A stretch of DNA of 7,169 bases. Origin: SURF-24 sp964537965. Lineage in GTDB: Bacteria; Bacteroidota; Ignavibacteria; Ignavibacteriales; SURF-24. This document shows, piece by piece, positions 5,076-7,169 of the stretch. Numbering within the stretch: position 1 is the first letter of the stretch; every line of letters begins with the position of its first letter. The notes below the pieces were generated by a model, which saw only the letters and a list, made by a program, of their open reading frames with translations, was not told where the DNA came from and did not search any database. A program made the position numbers and the translations under genes. The stretch is from the NCBI GenBank assembly GCA_964537965.1, contig CAZIDB010000236.1, positions 1 through 7,169 on the forward strand. The letters are read 5' to 3'.

Positions 5076-5103
5076 CCTGGTTTTATATTAACTTAAAACC
5101 AGG
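5076..5103. repeat. Perfect inverted repeat before the CBS gene
   Basis: CCTGGTTTTA (5076-5085) and TAAAACCAGG (5094-5103) are exact 10-base arms around an 8-base loop. No T run follows on either strand, so a simple intrinsic terminator is unlikely. It lies 20 bases after the transporter's stop and about 11 bases before the CBS gene's Shine-Dalgarno. An operator, RNA processing site or Rho-assisted terminator are all possible. Confidence 0.6.
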
Positions 5104-5123
5104 GCATAAAGTTCAGGAATGCA

Positions 5124-5969
5124 TTAAACCGGATCAATATGGACGAATACTTTTTGTACTTCCGGAATCTCTTCTATAGCAAACTGAACTTTTTTACCAA
5201 TGTCATGTGAATCTTTTGTGTTTGTTCTCTGGTCAACTTCAATATGAATTTCAATGTGAAATTTATTACCGACGTAATGGGAGCGAAGATCATTCATTCC
5301 TTTAACGCCTTCAACTTTTAACGCACGGTTAACAATTTCAAATACTAATTCCTGATCCGCTGCCTTTCCCATTAAGTAATCAATGTTTTCTTTTGCAATT
5401 TCATAACCGGAACGGAAAATAAAAAACGAAACGAGCAAACCGCCAATGCCATCAACTAAAGGATAACCAAGCTGCACACCAATTATTCCGAACAACGCAA
5501 ACGATGATGCGAGCACATCGTTTATACTGTCTACCGCCTGTGCGCGTATAGCGGGACTGTTGTATTTCTTCCCGATAATAGTTTGGTAGCGGTTCATAAT
5601 TATTTTTGTAGTGATAGTTATACCAAGGACAAGGTAAACATATAAATTTAGAGAAACTTCCGGCGGGGAGATTATTCTTTTAATTGATTCCTGGATAATG
5701 TTTAATCCGAGCAAGCCTGCAAGAATAGCAACAATAAAAGTTGCAATAGGCTGCGCAGCCGAATGACCAAACTGGTGTTTTTCATCCGGCTTTTGCGAAG
5801 ATACTTTTATACTGAAACGAATTGCAATTGAAGAAATTATATCCGTAAAGGAATTAATTGCTTCTGAGATAATTGCGATTGAGTTTGATATTAATCCCAC
5901 TATCAGCTTAATAACAAACAAAAGGATGTTTAATCCAAGCGCTATATTAGTTGCTCTTTTTTCCGGCAT
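5124..5969 (-). CDS. Cation diffusion facilitator (divalent metal/proton antiporter), Mn-type residues
   Basis: This 281-residue inner-membrane transporter exports divalent metal ions in exchange for protons. Six membrane segments are visible (about 9-28, 31-53, 72-93, 107-127, 150-167, 171-190), then a cytosolic metal-sensing domain (about 205-281) ending VQKVFVHIDP. The intramembrane site is N39-x3-D43 in segment 2 and D147-x3-D151 in segment 5. Zinc members usually have H or D at the first position of each motif; N/D-x3-D with D-x3-D is the pattern I associate with manganese exporters such as MntE. The loop HQFGH (65-69) replaces the usual HPYGH. His residues 231, 238, 242, 255 and 277 and D279 could bind metal in the C-terminal domain. 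No Shine-Dalgarno precedes the ATG, but no other early start exists. It lies 63 bases after pepT in the same direction. The family is certain; manganese is inferred. Confidence 0.92.
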   Translation of the reverse strand: MPEKRATNIALGLNILLFVIKLIVGLISNSIAIISEAINSFTDIISSIAIRFSIKVSSQKPDEKHQFGHSAAQPIATFIVAILAGLLGLNIIQESIKRIISPPEVSLNLYVYLVLGITITTKIIMNRYQTIIGKKYNSPAIRAQAVDSINDVLASSFALFGIIGVQLGYPLVDGIGGLLVSFFIFRSGYEIAKENIDYLMGKAADQELVFEIVNRALKVEGVKGMNDLRSHYVGNKFHIEIHIEVDQRTNTKDSHDIGKKVQFAIEEIPEVQKVFVHIDPV

Positions 5970-6032
5970 CGTACAAATAATTAATTGTTTAAGACCATCC
6001 TTAATCCATCATCAATTAACCATCTTCCATAA

Positions 6033-7169
6033 TTAAGATTTTTCTTCCCACACCTGTATAAGCGTAACAATATTTTTTACTGCCATTTCCATGTCCTGTA
6101 TTGCAATCCATTCAAGCTGGGAATGAAAGCTATGTTCGCCGGCAAAGATATTGGGCGTAGGCAAACCCATATAAGATAAACGCGAACCATCCGTACCGCC
6201 GCGTATTGGCGATTGAATTGGTTCAATGTCTAAGCGGTGCATTGCTTCAACGGCATAATCAACTACCTGAGGATGATTCTGTAAAACGTATTTCATGTTT
6301 CTGTATTGTTCTTTAACATCAAATTCTACTTTAGCGCCGGGGAATTGGGCAACTGCTTTATCCGCAAGGTCACGCAGAAAGTCTTCATATTCTTTAAGTT
6401 TTTCAGTTTCAAAATCTCTTATTATAAATTTTACAGTGGTTACTTCCTCGTTTCCGTTTACGTTTGTACAGTGAACAAAGCCTTCCCGTTTTTCAGTAAC
6501 CTCTGGCGCTAATTTATCCTTTGGCAAACTATCTAAAAACCGTGCGGCAATTTTCATGGAATTAATCATCTTTCCTTTTGCATAACCGGGATGAATATTT
6601 TTGCCGATAAATTTTACTACAACACCATCGGCACTGAAAGTTTCAGATTCAATTTCCCCTCTTGCTGATCCGTCGACCGTGTAAGCGTATTTTGCGCCAA
6701 ACTTTTCAACATTAAACTTTTCTGTTCCTCTTCCAACTTCTTCATCGGGAGTAAAGCAAACTTTAATTGTTCCGTGTTTTACTTCGGGATGAGTGATTAA
6801 ATAATTCATTGCATCAACAATCTCTGCAACGCCTGCTTTGTTATCTGCACCAAGCAAGGTTGTTCCGTCTGTTGTTATAATATCAAAACCAATCATATTC
6901 TTTAATAAAGGATTCTTCTCTACTTCAATTACCTGCGAAGGATCTTTCGGCAGTACAATATCCCCTCCCTGGTAATTGTTATGTATTACCGGGTTAACAT
7001 TTAAACCTGTAACGGCAGGAGATGTATCAATATGCGCAATAAATCCTATAACAGGAACATTCTTTGCAGAGTTTGAATGCAGTGTTGCAATAACATAACC
7101 ATGTTCATCAAGATGAGCGTCTTTAAGTCCAATCTCTAGTAATTCTTTAACTAAATCTTTAGACAGAAC
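6033..7169 (-). CDS. pepT: Peptidase T (tripeptide aminopeptidase), N-terminus beyond window
   Basis: This cytoplasmic zinc aminopeptidase of the M20 family removes the N-terminal residue of tripeptides. The frame stays open from the stop at 6033-6035 to the right edge, giving 378 residues; starting at the internal ATG (6896) would wrongly cut off the first metal ligand. In the visible numbering the active site is complete and matches E. coli PepT: H46 and D48 (AHIDTSP; H78, D80), D109 (LLGADNKAG; D140), E143/E144 (TPDEEVG; E173, E174), D166 (YTVDG; D196) and H349 (HSFHSQLEW; H379). The offset of 30-32 implies about 31 residues are missing and a full length near 409. The dimerisation domain (about residues 175-290) is present with NIHPGYAKGKMINS. 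It is the first gene of the pepT-transporter-CBS run; its promoter is outside the window. Confidence 0.95.
   Translation of the reverse strand, partial: VLSKDLVKELLEIGLKDAHLDEHGYVIATLHSNSAKNVPVIGFIAHIDTSPAVTGLNVNPVIHNNYQGGDIVLPKDPSQVIEVEKNPLLKNMIGFDIITTDGTTLLGADNKAGVAEIVDAMNYLITHPEVKHGTIKVCFTPDEEVGRGTEKFNVEKFGAKYAYTVDGSARGEIESETFSADGVVVKFIGKNIHPGYAKGKMINSMKIAARFLDSLPKDKLAPEVTEKREGFVHCTNVNGNEEVTTVKFIIRDFETEKLKEYEDFLRDLADKAVAQFPGAKVEFDVKEQYRNMKYVLQNHPQVVDYAVEAMHRLDIEPIQSPIRGGTDGSRLSYMGLPTPNIFAGEHSFHSQLEWIAIQDMEMAVKNIVTLIQVWEEKS

Noticed and set aside
5995..6030. Repeated CCATC/TTAA pattern between pepT and the transporter (CCATC at 5995, 6006 and 6020)
   Set aside because: Spacing is irregular, units are 5 bases, and the sequence is AT-rich; chance is a sufficient explanation and no array or operator logic is seen.
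6894..6896. Taking this ATG as the pepT start
   Set aside because: The frame is open to the window edge and upstream codons encode the essential AHIDTSP metal motif, so the true start is outside the window.
1..7169. CRISPR array, tRNA/rRNA genes, insertion sequence ends or attachment sites
   Set aside because: No regularly spaced repeats, no tRNA-like arms with a CCA end, and no transposase or integrase motif were seen on either strand.

Overview
This 7.2 kb stretch of AT-rich bacterial chromosome carries ordinary housekeeping genes around one notable stress-response locus. The lipoprotein style (short hydrophobic leader, Ser-Cys cleavage site, then a Thr/Glu/Pro-rich linker), low G+C, usable Shine-Dalgarno sites and the mix of genes suggest the Bacteroidota/Ignavibacteriota side of the FCB group. 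That placement is an inference from style; no rRNA or other marker gene is present.

Left end (1-574, minus strand): the 5' part of carA (carbamoyl-phosphate synthase small subunit) runs off the window. Its leader holds a hairpin plus T9 terminator only 22 bases before the start codon. It is preceded by a U-rich stretch, a second hairpin and a possible 13-codon leader ORF that stops in the terminator loop. This is the layout expected of UTP-sensitive, pyrBI-like attenuation.

Centre-left (575-3485): a sigma-54 enhancer-binding activator with a NorR-like GAF sensor domain (minus strand) is divergent from a two-gene operon encoding Dps and a Prx6-type peroxiredoxin (plus strand). The 173-base gap between them holds three tandem palindromes about 20 bases apart and a good -24/-12 promoter. 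The activator, its sites, the promoter and the targets thus form a self-contained circuit. It probably links nitric oxide, iron or redox sensing to iron sequestration and peroxide removal. This is the most interesting part of the window.

Middle (3486-4598, plus strand): a gap with a hairpin and an open frame lacking a good start, an unrecognised small protein followed by a terminator, and a small lipoprotein with an MmpS-like domain pattern.

Right (4605-7169, minus strand): a run of peptidase T (pepT, N-terminus beyond the window), a cation diffusion facilitator with manganese-type metal residues, and a tandem-CBS protein. They are separated by 63-69 base gaps. The last gap contains a 10 bp perfect inverted repeat just upstream of the CBS gene's ribosome binding site. 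No tRNA, rRNA, CRISPR array or insertion sequence was seen.
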